Shown: piece after piece, positions 33,046-44,595 of the stretch
How positions within the stretch are numbered: the first letter of the stretch is position 1
Layout of the letters: each line of letters begins with the position of its first letter
Source of the DNA: Cantharellus purpuraceus
Lineage: Eukaryota > Basidiomycota > Agaricomycetes > Cantharellales > Hydnaceae
Reading direction: 5' to 3'
DNA: 64,000 bases
NCBI GenBank assembly: GCA_025174535.1
Contig: JALBUN010000010.1
Coordinates: 186,001 to 250,000 of the forward strand
Translations under genes and position numbers: made by a program
Notes under the pieces: generated by a model
The model's database searches: none
What the model saw: only the letters and a program-made list of their open reading frames with translations
What the model was told of the DNA's origin: nothing

Positions 33046-33504
33046 ATTGCATCCCTTGCATGCCTTTATGTTCAGAAGTGCCCTTGTTCTGATCAAATGG
33101 CTTCCCATTTATGACAATACATAGCCAGCGGAGGGGCGTTAGCAATGAAAGACCTTTGATGCACCAGGCGTTAGCTGTCTGCATGCAAAACGCCTGCCAT
33201 AGCTGCATCCTTTAATGAAGGAAGACAGGGAGTGGAGGGACGGGGTAAGCCGTAGCTAATTGGCGCAGCTGCGCAGTTGTGACAGCTGAGGGCACCATCA
33301 TATGGAGGTACTATCTAGCTCCGTGCTCATTTGAATTGTGCAAACCTTACCATGCCAACTTCTTAACCGCACATGGTAGTATAGCACCCACACCAGCCCG
33401 GGGAACACACATGCCTATCTCCATCAAAACCTCACACAATGGAGTGGACGTTTATATAAAAGAGAACCGCAGAAATTTTCAGTGGAGACACCATCGTAAC
33501 TGGA
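33046..33504. other. Unassigned stretch within the repeat block
   Basis: Does not align with the repeats named here. A TATA-like motif (TTATATAAAAG) sits at 33451-33461. No coding sequence recognised. It could be part of an unrecognised LTR or of a host gene broken by insertions. Confidence 0.4.
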
Positions 33505-33975
33505 CTAACTAAAGACAGGGTATGGGTATAGTTCCTCATCCGTGGTGGTCAAAGGTAGGTAAGGTGGAGGATACGAGCTTGGGCCAGCTGCTGAGGGTCC
33601 ACTGACGGGGAGCCCTACCGGCTCATTACCATGCTCCGGGAACCAATCCAAGCCAATGGGGGGGTAGGGATGGCATGGATCTTCGTCATATGCGCGATGA
33701 CGAATATGAGGGAGAGCTCCGCCATCGAGCCCACCAGTAGGGAACAGGATCATCCCACTATGGTGCACTGGCTGAGGCAAGTGGCCCAGACTCGAGGGCT
33801 GAGGCGGGTGTACCACCCCATGGAACTGATGTAGCTCCTGGTGTTTCACCGGATACAATGAGGGGAGCTCGTCAGCAGTGGGCAGGGTATATAATCCTTC
33901 AGCCGAGCTCTCGACCTTGGTAGCCTCCTGCCACATCTGTAATGCACTTGAATTGACAGAGTAATTATCTCTCAC
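33505..33975 (-). CDS. Hypothetical Pro/Tyr-rich protein, possibly a gene fragment
   Basis: A 156-residue frame starting MRDNYSVNSSALQMWQEA and ending TTDEELYPYPVFS. It is rich in Pro, Leu and Tyr, with no signal peptide, membrane segment or repeat. It keeps CpG better than the surrounding elements, as host sequence does here, and has no internal stop, so it could be the last exon of a host gene stranded among the transposons. No family recognised. Confidence 0.35.
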   Translation of the reverse strand: MRDNYSVNSSALQMWQEATKVESSAEGLYTLPTADELPSLYPVKHQELHQFHGVVHPPQPSSLGHLPQPVHHSGMILFPTGGLDGGALPHIRHRAYDEDPCHPYPPIGLDWFPEHGNEPVGLPVSGPSAAGPSSYPPPYLPLTTTDEELYPYPVFS

Positions 33976-34474
33976 TTATTCTGTCTGTGTGTCTGAATCT
34001 ATTCGTATCTGGAATATCTCCATAACGAACGCGTATTTCTATTAGCTTTTGCATATTCTATTAGAATATTTCATATCCCACTCGAATCTCTAATTATGAA
34101 GCCATACAATCACTGGCCACTTTTTTATTAAGCATTTACTCTTGTTCGAGTCATCTGCTCCTCATCCCTGCTTAAATTGTCGATATCTAGACGAAGATCA
34201 CACCAAATCCCATCAAACTTCGTAGGAAGATACTACTCAAGTATATCTTCAATTCGACTACACATACTTTGTGTTCCCACCACTGCTCCACTTTCTATTC
34301 AACTTCTGCTCGTCACTACACCCCAGCAAAGCAATTATTTACATTATTCAAATAACACCCTAGGCCTACATCCACATTCAGGATGCAGATCTGGATCCAT
34401 GTGCCACACAAGGGATATAGAAAAGGTACAGAGACTTGCATGTAAACTAATCACAGGCACATTCTGCTGTATGG
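33976..34474. other. Unassigned sequence with a LINE reverse-transcriptase scrap
   Basis: Mostly AT-rich sequence without a gene. At about 34405-34466 the plus strand reads IEKVQRLACKLITGTF, a motif from the end of Tad-like LINE reverse transcriptases. It is fused to the copia gag fragment that follows. Confidence 0.5.
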
Positions 34475-34710
34475 CAACGATGCTCAAGGATGAGCCATTG
34501 AATGGTGTAATTGGAGTTGAGTCAGCAAAAGATGTTTGGGAGAAGTTGAGTGCATGATATGAAGGAAAGGGCACACAAAAGGTAGCCTACCTGATCAGAG
34601 AATTGTTTTATAGCAGCCTCATGGACACAGAGCCACTCAAGCCCCAAATCAATAAGATACAGTGAGGTGCATGGACTCTCAGAGCACTCAAGAATGAGAT
34701 CAATGACAAA
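34475..34710 (+). pseudogene. Copia gag fragment (UBN2-type), 5' side
   Basis: Reads MLKDEPLNGVIGVESAKDVWEKLSA, then a TGA, then YEGKGTQKVAYLIRELF and LKNEINDK, the conserved middle of copia gag in fungi and plants. The next residues, LISIAIILSLPPSYSTLQ, are found at 48022 after element B, which fixes the insertion point of that element. Confidence 0.85.
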
Positions 34711-35326
34711 TGTTACATCCTGTAACACCAAATCCAATCTCTGGATCTCCATCTCCATTCTCCATCTCCTTCATCTCTATTCTCCATCAACTCCATGTCC
34801 ATCAACACCAAACTCCATTATTGTTCTCCTTATAAGTAGTTTCTTCTTATGGGTTACAACAAACCTTCTTCTTTTATATTGCTTAATTTAGTTTGGACTT
34901 GGGTCTGAACTTCAAACTCCTTTCTGTGTTGTACTCCATATCCATCTTATTGTCTTATTGCTTTTAGTCTCATCATTTAATTCTCCACATACTTATACGG
35001 GCTACTCTCTGTCTATCACAGTAGTTCATATATCAACTAAGATTTGCCCCATTAACTTCTTGGTTGCTAGCTTCTTGACAAGTACTTTCTTGACAAGTCA
35101 AACTCCAGATCCTTGATTCAACTCCATACTCTGAACTCCAAAATATTGGACCAATGATCTGAGGGGGTGCAACACATAAGTTGAAGCCAAGTCCACTCAA
35201 TCTGACTCAATAGTTATTGTCCCATTCTGTCTCTGGTTGAACTGGAACAGTAAAGTCCCCTCCCCTTCTTACTAGCAGCTAAACTCCAGTTATTCCATTG
35301 AACCCTGAGTTTCCCAGCCCTTAACA
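34711..35326 (+). repeat. 5' LTR of element B (family F)
   Basis: 616 bp. It is almost identical to the nested solo LTR at 38793-39408 (opposite strand): the last 79 bases match fully and the first 59 differ at two sites. It is clearly more diverged from its own 3' LTR. Confidence 0.92.
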
Positions 35327-35355
35327 GTATATACAAACTAATACCCTTGATTGTC

Positions 35356-36491
35356 ATGCCCCCTCAAAGCACCCAAACCTCCATCTGAGCAGGAGTACCA
35401 CCTGCCACCATTGGGGGAGTCCCTGGAGAAGCTCCAGTATCTGATCAGGAGCTTAGGCTCTCAGGAAGGCACTCCTCCAGCCAATCCCTCATCTGTCCCA
35501 GTCTCTAACCTTGTGAAAGCCCTCAGTATATTGGCTAACTCCATATCATCTCTGAAGAAGTCCTCTGCTTGGACAAAGGTCTGAGAACCAGATACCTTTG
35601 ATAGATCCAATTCCCACAAACTCCAACCCTTCCTTATGCAATGCACCCTTAATTTCCACAACTGTCCTGATGCGTTCTCTAATGATAGTGCTAAAGTTAC
35701 TTATGCTCTATCTTATTTAAAGGGAACTGCACTCAATTGGTTCAAACCCACCCTGACCTCTGATTCTGAACCCTCTTGGCTAGACAACTACTCCTTCATG
35801 TCTGAATTGAAGACCAATTTTAGACCTCATGACCCAGAGGCCAAAGCCGAGGCCAAACTTGAGAATCTTCAAATGCATGATAACCAGAGCCTCTGATCAC
35901 TAACTATCTAGTTTAGTTCAATTGACTAGCTGCTCATGTCCAATGAGGAAATGCTGCCCTCTGACACCAGTTATACAATGGCCTTCCATCCTGAATTAAG
36001 GACAAAGTTGCCAGAGTAGGCAAACCCATCACCCTATCTGAACTCAGGACTTTAGTACAGTCCATTAATGCTTGGTATTGGGAACGACACTCCGAGGTAG
36101 CTTGTGAGACCTCCTAAGGCAAGAACCAGGACAAGTCCAACAACAAGAACAAGTCCACTTCATCCTCCAACACCCAGGGCAGCAACAACAAGAAGCAGTC
36201 CAACTCTGGTAAATCCAGTAACCCAGATCCAACCCCTCTATAGCCTCTACCTCTGGAACTCCAAAGCAGACCCCCGACCTCTCTATCAAGCTTGGTAAAG
36301 ATGGTAAACTTACTCCACAGGAACAACAGCATCATATTGAGCAGAACCTCTGCCTCTTTTGTGGACAAGTAGGTCATATTGCCAAGGATTGTCCAAAGAC
36401 CACCTCAGCAGCTGCAAAAGCTTGTGCTGCTATGATGGACAACAAGTCTGACAAGAGCTCCAAAGCCAAGGCTACAGAGCCAAAAAAATAA
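35356..36491 (+). pseudogene. Element B gag with CCHC zinc knuckle
   Basis: Starts at ATG 35356 (MPPQSTQTS), 30 nt after the LTR, with a stop and frame change soon after. It continues as SILANSISSLKKSSAWTKV, a TGA, EPDTFDRSN, VTYALSYLKGTALNWF and the zinc knuckle CLFCGQVGHIAKDC near 36353-36394. It parallels element A gag, including a TGA at the same place after WTKV, but without the 489-bp duplication. Confidence 0.85.
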
Positions 36492-36595
36492 TCAGCAACC
36501 CTCCAGCTCCAGCACTGGACAAGGGTTGCATTGAACTCATTGGTGCCTTTGCGGAGCTATGTCTCAACGCATCTGCTCTTTCAGATCCTAACTCC

Positions 36596-38059
36596 TTGAC
36601 ACTCCAACTCACCTCTGATCTCATCCCCTTAACTCCAATCTCAACCCTAGTGGACTCTGGTTCCACTCATTGTTTCCTTGACTCTTTGTTTGTCTCTGGA
36701 CATCATCTCCAGACTGAAGACATCACTCCAATTCCATTACAGCTCTTCAATGGATCCTCTAACTCTGTTATTAAATCCACAATTGACTTGCCACTCCATT
36801 TTCCTATGGGAGAAACCCACTCCATTACTTTTTATATAACTCCATTGGATGTTAGTTGCTTGGCGGTTTTGGGATACAACTGGCTCACCCACTACAATTC
36901 ATTGATTGACTGGGCATTGGGTAGTATCTCATTCCAAACTCCAATAGAGACTAAATCCTTGGTGCCATCCGAGTTAGTAGCATCAGCTCCACTCAACTCC
37001 ATAACTCTGTCTCTGCTTGTTGCTCTGAAAATTGCTTTTGTCAATGTGGCAACCTTTGCCTGTGACTCTTTGTGAGCTGACATACAAACATTCAAGTTGT
37101 TCATCTCCTCAACAGTTCCAAAGAACTCCAAGGACCCTCCAGTTGACATGAAGAATGTTCCAACCAAATATCATGAATTCACAGACATCTTTAGCAAAAC
37201 TCATGCTGACACCCTACCCACTCACAAGCTGTATGATTTGAAGATTGATGGAACATCTCCTCCTTTTGGTCCAATCTACTCCTTGTCTCAGAGCAAACTC
37301 CAGGCTCTTTGAGAATTCATTGATGAGCATCTATCTTATGGTTTCATCTGGTCAACCTGATCTCCAGGTGGCACTCCAGTCCTTTTCATTTGGAAAAAAG
37401 ATGGCTCCCTCCAACTCTGTGTTGATTTCAGGGGCCTCAATAAAATCACCAAAAAAGACCATTATCCACTTCCTTGCACCTCCAATCTTCTTGACAGTCC
37501 TAGGAAGGCTTGATTCTTCACTAAAATTGATCTCTGGCATGCTTACCATCTTGTCTGGATTCATGAAGGTGATAAATGGAAGACTGCATTTTGCACTTGC
37601 TATGACTCATTCGAGTGGTGCATTAGGCCCTTTGGACTTACCAATGCTCTGGCAGCATTCCAGTGTCTTATGAATGACATCTTCTCTGACCTCCTGGATA
37701 TATGCATCCTCATGTACTTGGATGATATCCTGATATACTCTGACAACTCCAAAGAACACAGCAACCATGTCCGTGAAGTCCTTCTCTGACTTCAGAAGTA
37801 TAAGCTGTATGCTTGAGCCAACAAATGTTCTTTCCATGAGAGCATGGTCAAGTACCTCAGATATATTATCTCCAAATGGACTTACTATGAACTCCAGCAA
37901 AGTCCAGATGATACAAGATTGGCCAGAACCCCACAAAGTCAAAGATGTGCAATCCTTCTTAGGTTTTGCCAACTTCTATAGGCATTTCATATTCAACTAC
38001 TCTGATCTCACAGTTCCAGTAACTTGTTTGACTCATAAAGGAACTCCACGGGAGTTCTC
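36596..38059 (+). pseudogene. Element B protease and reverse transcriptase
   Basis: Protease motif STLVDSGSTHCFLDSLF at 36640-36690 and VLGYNWLTHYNSLIDWALG. RT has [42 protein letters not shown], the catalytic YLDD ([13 protein letters not shown]) and FLGFANFYRHFI. Many stops and frame changes. The solo LTR G follows at 38060. Confidence 0.85.
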
Positions 38060-38308
38060 TGTTATTTGAGTGTCTTAGTTCACACCGTTACACAGAACTC
38101 AACCAAGTGTATTGGTTAGGTGCTGTATAGTGTGGTAGTTACTCAGTTCTGTCTACTATAAGTGGACCCACATGCATACTGGGTCCACTGGCTTACATAA
38201 TAACTATACATATGCACCCTATGGGTGCATATATCTACCAAGAGGATAGCATTCCTTAAGGGAATGCTGCATATATGTTATAGTAAGTAAGTACCTTGGG
38301 TACTTACA
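38060..38308 (-). repeat. Solo LTR, family G (element C type), inside element B
   Basis: 249 bp, TGTTATTTGAG to GGTACTTACA, flanked by TTCTC (38055-38059 and 38309-38313). It is the reverse of the element C LTR. It contains three compact inverted repeats, for example around the GGGTGCAT motif at 38215-38232. Confidence 0.92.
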
Positions 38309-38792
38309 TTCTCAGACTCCTGCTGGACATTCTTCAAAATGTTCAAGAGAGCTTTCATCACAGCTCTGGTCTTATTGCAATGGAACCCAGGATCTCTATT
38401 CATTGTAGAAGCTGATGCCTCCAACTATGCACTGGCAGTCATTCTATCAACCATCTCTCCAACAGACAATGAGGTTCATCCAATAGCTTTCTATTCCTGG
38501 ACTTTCACTCCAGCAGAACTCAACTATGATGTCCATGATAAAGAACTACTTGCAATCTTTGAAGCTTTCAAGTCCTGGTGACATTACCTCAAAGGATCTC
38601 CAACTCCAGTCAATGTCATCACAGACCACAAGAACCTTGAATACTTTTTGACTACCAAACTCCTTACATGGCAGCAAGCCCACTGGTCCGAATTCCTGTC
38701 CCAATTTGATCTGGTAATCTGTTTCCGTCCTGGCAAACTTGGTACAAAACCAGACTCGTTAACTAGACAATGGGATGTCTATCCTAAAGAGG
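38309..38792 (+). pseudogene. Element B RNase H
   Basis: Resumes after the solo LTR with [56 protein letters not shown] and [17 protein letters not shown], the connection to integrase. Homologous to 5141-5600 of element A. Confidence 0.85.
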
Positions 38793-39408
38793 TGTTAAGG
38801 GCTGGGAAACTCAGGGTTCAATGGAATAACTGGAGTTTAGCTGCTAGTAAGAAGGGGAGGGGACTTTACTGTTCCAGTTCAACCAGAGACAGAATGGGAC
38901 AATAACTATTGAGTCAGATTGAGTGGACTTGGCTTCAACTTATGTGTTGCACCCCCTCAGATCATTGGTCCAATATTTTGGAGTTCAGAGTATGGAGTTG
39001 AATCAAGGATCTGGAGTTTGACTTGTCAAGAAAGTACTTGTCAAGAAGCTAGCAACCAAGAAGTTAATGGGGCAAATCTTAGTTGATATATGAACTACTG
39101 TGATAGACAGAGAGTAGCCCGTATAAGTATGTGGAGAATTAAATGATGAGACTAAAAGCAATAAGACAATAAGATGGATATGGAGTACAACACAGAAAGG
39201 AGTTTGAAGTTCAGACCCAAGTCCAAACTAAATTAAGCAATATAAAAGAAGAAGGTTTGTTGTAACCCATAAGAAGAAACTACTTATAAGGAGAACAATA
39301 ATGGAGTTTGGTGTTGATGGACATGGAGTTGATGGAGAATAGAGATGAAGGAGATGGAGAATGGAGATGAAGATCCAGAGATTGGACTTGGTGTTACAGG
39401 ATGTAACA
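38793..39408 (-). repeat. Solo LTR, family F, inside element B
   Basis: 616 bp in reverse orientation, TGTTAAGGGC to GGATGTAACA, flanked by AGAGG (38788-38792 and 39409-39413). It sits between RNase H and integrase; the frame rejoins at WDVYPK. Same family as element B's own LTRs. Confidence 0.93.
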
Positions 39409-40114
39409 AGAGGGAGGAAATGATTATGCAGCAGTAAATCCCCATGATCTTAGGCCTGTGTTCACTAATGAACAGTTAACTGCTTCCCTCCAAGCAATGA
39501 TGTTCTACTCTCCAGTCCTCTGAGCAGCCATCACTATGGACATTGATACACTCCACTCCAATATCCGATCCACACTCTGATCAGATCCATCCATCTCTGG
39601 ACATCTCATTAAACTGACCAATTGCTGGTCCATTGACCTGGAAGGCTTACTCCATCTCAACAACCACATCTACATTCCCAATGTGAACAATCTCCAACTC
39701 TGTGTACTCCAGAAAAAACATGACCATCCAATCTCTGGTCATTTTGGACAGAACCAAACTATAGATCTAGTCAGGTGAGACTATGTCTGGTCTGAACTCC
39801 ATGGTTCCTTTAAGTCCTACATCAAGTCTTGTACCACTTGTATGCACTCAAAGTCACAGGGACATCATCCTTATGGACTACTCAAGCAACTTCCCATTCT
39901 GGAGAGTCTGTGGAACTCCATATCCATGGACTTCATTGAGAAGCTCCCAGTATCCTCCAGTTACAACACCATCTTAGTTATTGTGGATCACCTCACCAAG
40001 CAGTCCAAACTCCATTTCACCTCTAAATACCATTCGGAAGCCGATGGACAAACTGAACGAATGAACCAGACTCTGGAACAGTACCTCCAAGTCTATTGCA
40101 ACTACCAATAGGAC
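39409..40114 (+). pseudogene. Element B integrase, cut by element C
   Basis: Reads DYAAVNPHDLRPVFTNEQL, LNNHIYIPN, HDHPISGHFGQNQTIDLV, CTTCMHSKSQGHHPYGLLKQLP, SISMDFIEKLP, VIVDHLTK, then a shortened core and EADGQTERMNQTLEQYLQVYCNYQ. About 60 codons of the catalytic core are deleted between VDHLTKQS and LHFTSKYH. Element C starts at 40115. Confidence 0.85.
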
Positions 40115-40391
40115 TGTTGAAAAATAATTTCGCCTTGCTGGGAGTGTGTGGAGAGTAGATTAATTAGTGTATGCAGCATTCCATTAAGGAATGCTGTCTT
40201 CTTGATAGATATATGCACCCTATGGGTGCATATGTATAGTTATTATATAAGCCAGTGGACCCAAGTACACATGTGGGTCCACATATAGGAGACAGAAAAC
40301 TTAGTAACTACCACACTGTACAGCACATCACCCAACCAATACACTTGGTTGAGTTCTATGCAACGGTGTGAACTAAGACACCCAATTAACA
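40115..40391 (+). repeat. 5' LTR of element C (family G)
   Basis: 277 bp from TGTTGAAAAA to CCAATTAACA. The last 220 bp align with the solo LTR at 38060-38308 and the fragment at 30416; the first 55 bp differ, so the 5' end may be a distinct subtype or a rearranged end. Imperfect or perfect hairpins at 40157-40177, 40206-40230 and 40255-40280. Confidence 0.78.
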
Positions 40392-40582
40392 CTTTTTTGA
40401 ACTTCCAAAGGAAGAATCAATTGATTCTTCCTCATTATTGAAGTTTTCTAGTCAATACTAGAAAACCAGCTGTTGCTGGTGTACAGATGTATACCAACCC
40501 CCCCAGTCGCTCATATAAGTGAGCAATTAGTAGACTAACTTAATTAGCCTACAAAGATAAGAGAAAGAAAGGAGTCATCATA

Positions 40583-42700
40583 ATGATGACTCGCAGTAGA
40601 GTGAGTTGTGCTGGCAGCGCACAGGACATCATAAATGATGAACGGCAGCATGTAGCCAGCAGCAGAAGCTCCCAGGAAGGGAAGCTAGACCCTAGAGAAG
40701 TCGCAGGGACTTCTCATAAGGAAGACTCTAGAAGAGAGTCACTGCAATTGAGACCACACAGATGATTGCACAATAGATCATCTGTCGAACAAGAACCCTT
40801 CATCTAGTGGTTCTTTGATTAGAGAAGAAAGGAGGAGACAGTCATCTACTGTCTCTAACGCTCCTAAAGGAAAGGAACATGCTCAATATACAAGCACAAG
40901 TAGAAGTAGCAATACTTCTACTAGGGAATCATGTAGCATGGAGCGGTGTGAAACCTACAGGTCAATCGCAAGATTGACTGAACAACTCATGCATAATCAA
41001 CATGAGATGAAGAGCATTAGCAAAGCTAGTGCTCAGGCAGCTAAGATGGCTGCTGAAGCAGGGCATGCTGCCACTACTATGGGGCAGCAAATAGCAGAGC
41101 TAGGAATGATGTTAAAATTGCTCCAAGAGAACTCTGAGCGACACAAGTTGTGTCACCAAAGATCAGATTCTCGACAAGAATCTGAATCCAGAGAGTCTGG
41201 ACCTCCCCAGGGTGAGAGGGTCCAACCGAATGATTGGTTAGACAGAGGAAATGAAATTCCCCCAATGGAGGGAATTAGAGACCCAGTAATCCCTGTGAGG
41301 CAAGGATTACCAATCCAGATTGAAGAGGAAACTCCTCAATCTATGGCAAAGGAGCTCAATCAAGAGATCAAGCTATGGAAACAATGAGAAGTTGAGGCTT
41401 CTTGTAAACATAGATTAGCCCTTGAACAGAAGGCTAAACATGCAGAGCAGGAACTTGGCCAGATGTTTAGAGAGCAGCGGCCCCAGCAAGAACTCAAATG
41501 TGGCTGTTGATTTAAATTGACAGTCATGACATGCACTGAACAGTTATCAGTGTGTGCAAGTGGTGGGCCTTTCAGGAGACACCCACCATGAGCAACAAGA
41601 TACCCAATGGATGCCTTGAGAAGACGTTCCCCATAACAGAGAACAATCAGCGCCATTGACCTCAGAAGGTCAAGGCATACCAGATCAATTGGGCACAATT
41701 GATCCTATTGACAGCATTACTCGCATGGTGTGAGTAGCCATAGTTGATAATAGAGATACAGACCCAGAGACATCTGTACTTGCCAAGGTGGACATTAAAG
41801 TATCGCCTCCTGAGCAATACACAGGAGGTGCAGATCTTGAAGAGTTCAAGATCTTTGTAGTAGGCATGCTATGATGGCTGAAGATGAACAATCTCCTAAG
41901 GCCATCAAGTACAAAGTTTCAACTATTGTACTTAAACACTCACCTTAAAGGTGAGGCCCAGGAATGGTTTTACAGGAATGTAGAACACTATGACAGGGTA
42001 GTCTAAGACTGGACCCTGGAAACTGCAATCCTTGGATTGCAGTGTAGATTCCTACACACTCTAATGCATCACCATGCATCAAATAAGTTTGACTCTGTAA
42101 TAGAGGGTCAAAGGACCATTCACAAATTAATGAATGGCCTAGATAAGTATGCGGGTCGCATGATAATGCCACTGGATGTGTACATGTACAGGAAGAGGTT
42201 TGTAACTGCAATGCATGAACCTCTGAGACAAGAAGTCCTCAAGAAGGGCCTCAATGCCGAATTTAGCAGTATCAAGCAGTTGTATGAAACTGCTTGAATG
42301 ATAGAGGAAGTGACACGATACCACCACAGTATGTAATGCCTGGAGAACATGACTAACACGTCCTCCTCAACCCATAGACCAGCAGTCAATAGAACTACTG
42401 GCATGATGAATATGGGGAGTCAACCCACACCCCAAGGACATGTGTATACGGCTCCCAACACACACTCACAACAAGTGAGTGTGTCAAGGTTGGAACCCTA
42501 TAATGGAAGCTCCAGGTCCAATTCCAACAATTACCTTTTCAAGGGTAATTATCAATTGAAACCACCAGCACACATGAGTGGTGATCGATTGAACAACATT
42601 ACTAGTAATGTTGTGTGCTACGAATGTGGCCAGACAGGTCACATGCAACCTAGCTGCCCCAAATTACAGGGCAACATAAGGGCGGCTGCAGTCTGAAAGG
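40583..42700 (+). pseudogene. Element C leader peptide and gag
   Basis: A 60-codon frame (MMTRSRVSCAGSAQDIIND) precedes the main gag frame, which starts near 40815. That frame has RSIARLTEQLMHNQHEMKSI and MGQQIAELGMMLKLLQ (a helical, probably oligomerising region), KVSPPEQYTGGADLEEFKIF, the capsid-like NTHLKGEAQEWFYRNVEHYD and FVTAMHEPLRQEVLKKG, and the zinc knuckle VCYECGQTGHMQPSCPKLQ at 42615-42666. Several TGA stops. Confidence 0.82.
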
Positions 42701-43059
42701 ATGTGTCCTCACACATAGTGGAGGATAAGGTAGATGGATTCTCCCCAATAGAGGGAGAACATGAAGAAGCAATGGATGATCCCAAGGACCATCTAGATGA
42801 AAAAGTATCAGCTATAGACGTGGCTGACGAATGGGATGAGGAGGTCACCCCATACAAATGGGACGACCAAGATGACACCCCTGAAAGGGAGGCTATGCCA
42901 ATGTATCACTCTAATGCGATACAAATTTGACCCAATGATCAAATTCCACCAAGACATACCTATGCAGTGCATTTCTGTAGTGCAACAAGATTCCTGAGAA
43001 GCAGGGAATCATGACAACTACATATAGCTGCTGTCAGTGTCAACAGATCAGCCAAACCT

Positions 43060-43923
43060 ATGTATAATCATAAGAGCCAACAGAAGTCGACAGCGCAACC
43101 AGATAGACCATGCATAGACAACAAAACAATCTCTGGGTATTGGGAGATTGGGGGAACACTAGCCCATTGTCTATTAGACAGTGGAAGCGAGGGGATAATG
43201 ATCCCCCCTGAGTTCACACATGTGACAGGTATGAAGACATTTGCGCTAGAGCAACCCATTGTACTGCAATTAGCATGCATTGGGAGCAGGAGTACCATAA
43301 ATTATGGTACTCACACTACCATAAAGTTTGGTAGTTGGAACATTGAAGAGTATTTCAATGTCACCAACATTGAGTATTACGATGTAATACTTGGTACCCT
43401 ATTCCTATGAAAGCTAGGAATATGCCTGGACTTTAAGGGCCCAGGCCAAATCATGATGGAAACTGAAGAAGTCCTCACCAATGGAGAGCATAATACCAAT
43501 GCTCTTCATACCCCATCATGGGGTATAAACTCAATACAAAGAAAGAGTGTTGGCATGAATAAATGATGCCAAGGGGGTAACTCTAAACACGAGCTACCCA
43601 CAACGCATTCCTTCCTAAAAGAAGGACTAGACTCAGTAAAGGACCCCCCAATGGAGGATCCAAATAAGAGCATGATGCGAATAGCTTTGTCTTGTGAAGG
43701 ATCAACCACTTACACAGCTGGTCAGATCCCTCAGTTGAGGGATCAATGGAAAGAAAAGTACGCTGACCTATTTGGCAGCATACCCTTAGAAGTTACCCCA
43801 TTTAGGGAAGTTAACCACAAGATTAATCTTGTGGATCCTGACAAGCGAATACATTATCGCTTGCCTAAGTGTCCAGAGCACTACCAAGCAGAACTTTCAG
43901 AGCCTTGGTCACCTAATAGATGA
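43060..43923 (+). pseudogene. Element C protease and RT N-terminus
   Basis: Retropepsin motif AHCLLDSGSEGIMIPPEF near 43160-43215, then NVTNIEYYDVILGTLFL. RT begins with LRDQWKEKYADLFG and NHKINLVDPDKRIHYRLPKCP and stops at about 43920; the rest of the fingers and palm, including the catalytic Asp pair, is deleted. Confidence 0.82.
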
Positions 43924-43984
43924 CCAAGGCATGCACACAGATGATGATAAAATGCAGCAAATATGAGAATGGAGATGACCTAGG

Positions 43985-44595
43985 TCATACCACAAAGTCC
44001 AACATTTTCTTGGACTAGTGCAGTATCTGGCATACTATATGCCAGACATAACTGCATACACAACCCCATTATTGGGTTGTGCTCGTAATAATCATCCGTT
44101 CTTATGGACACCACTGCTGGAGAAATGCTTCAAAAGCATTAAACTCCTAGCATGTAGGGCTCCATTATTGAAGCCCATCGATGTCAATAACCCCAATACT
44201 ATTTGGGTTATTACTGATGGCTCCAAAACTGGAGTTGGAGCTGTCTATGGACAAGGAAAAGATTGGCAGACCTATCCAAGAAATTTAGTGCTGCACAACA
44301 GCACTATAAGACCCATGAGCACAAGACTATAGCTGTGCTCAAAGCCCTAATGAGATGGGAAGATAAGCTACTAGGATGAAAGTTCATCCTAGTAACTGAC
44401 CACAAGGGTCTTGAATACTTTGAGACCCAAAAGAACCTGTCTCCTAGACAGATTGGGTGGTGGGAGTTCTTATCCCATTTCAACTTCACCACCCTGCATA
44501 TAGATGGGGTAGAGAACAAAGTAGCGGATTGTCTATCACTACTATGCTGATGACACCCCAACAGAGAGTCATTCCAACTACATCCATGTGAGTGC
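43985..44595 (+). pseudogene. Element C RNase H
   Basis: Resumes at HKVQHFLGLVQYLAYYMPDI, TPLLGCARNNHPF, then RNase H: ITDGSKTGVGAVYGQG, HEHKTIAVLKALMRWE, FILVTDHKGLEYFET, LHIDGVENKVADCLS. One frame break lies near 44290. It ends at YIHVSA where the family D LTR starts. Confidence 0.82.

Larger units (their letters stand above)
40115..44595 (+). mobile_element. Element C: Ty3/gypsy element crowded with short inverted repeats
   Basis: 5' LTR of family G at 40115-40391, leader to about 40580, gag with zinc knuckle, protease, part of RT and RNase H. The RT palm is deleted. The element runs to the point where a family D LTR begins (44596), still in the reading YIHVSA; its 3' LTR is missing. Dozens of short perfect inverted repeats with 7-12 bp stems occur through LTR, leader and coding parts. 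Stops are frequent, many TGA. Confidence 0.85.
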
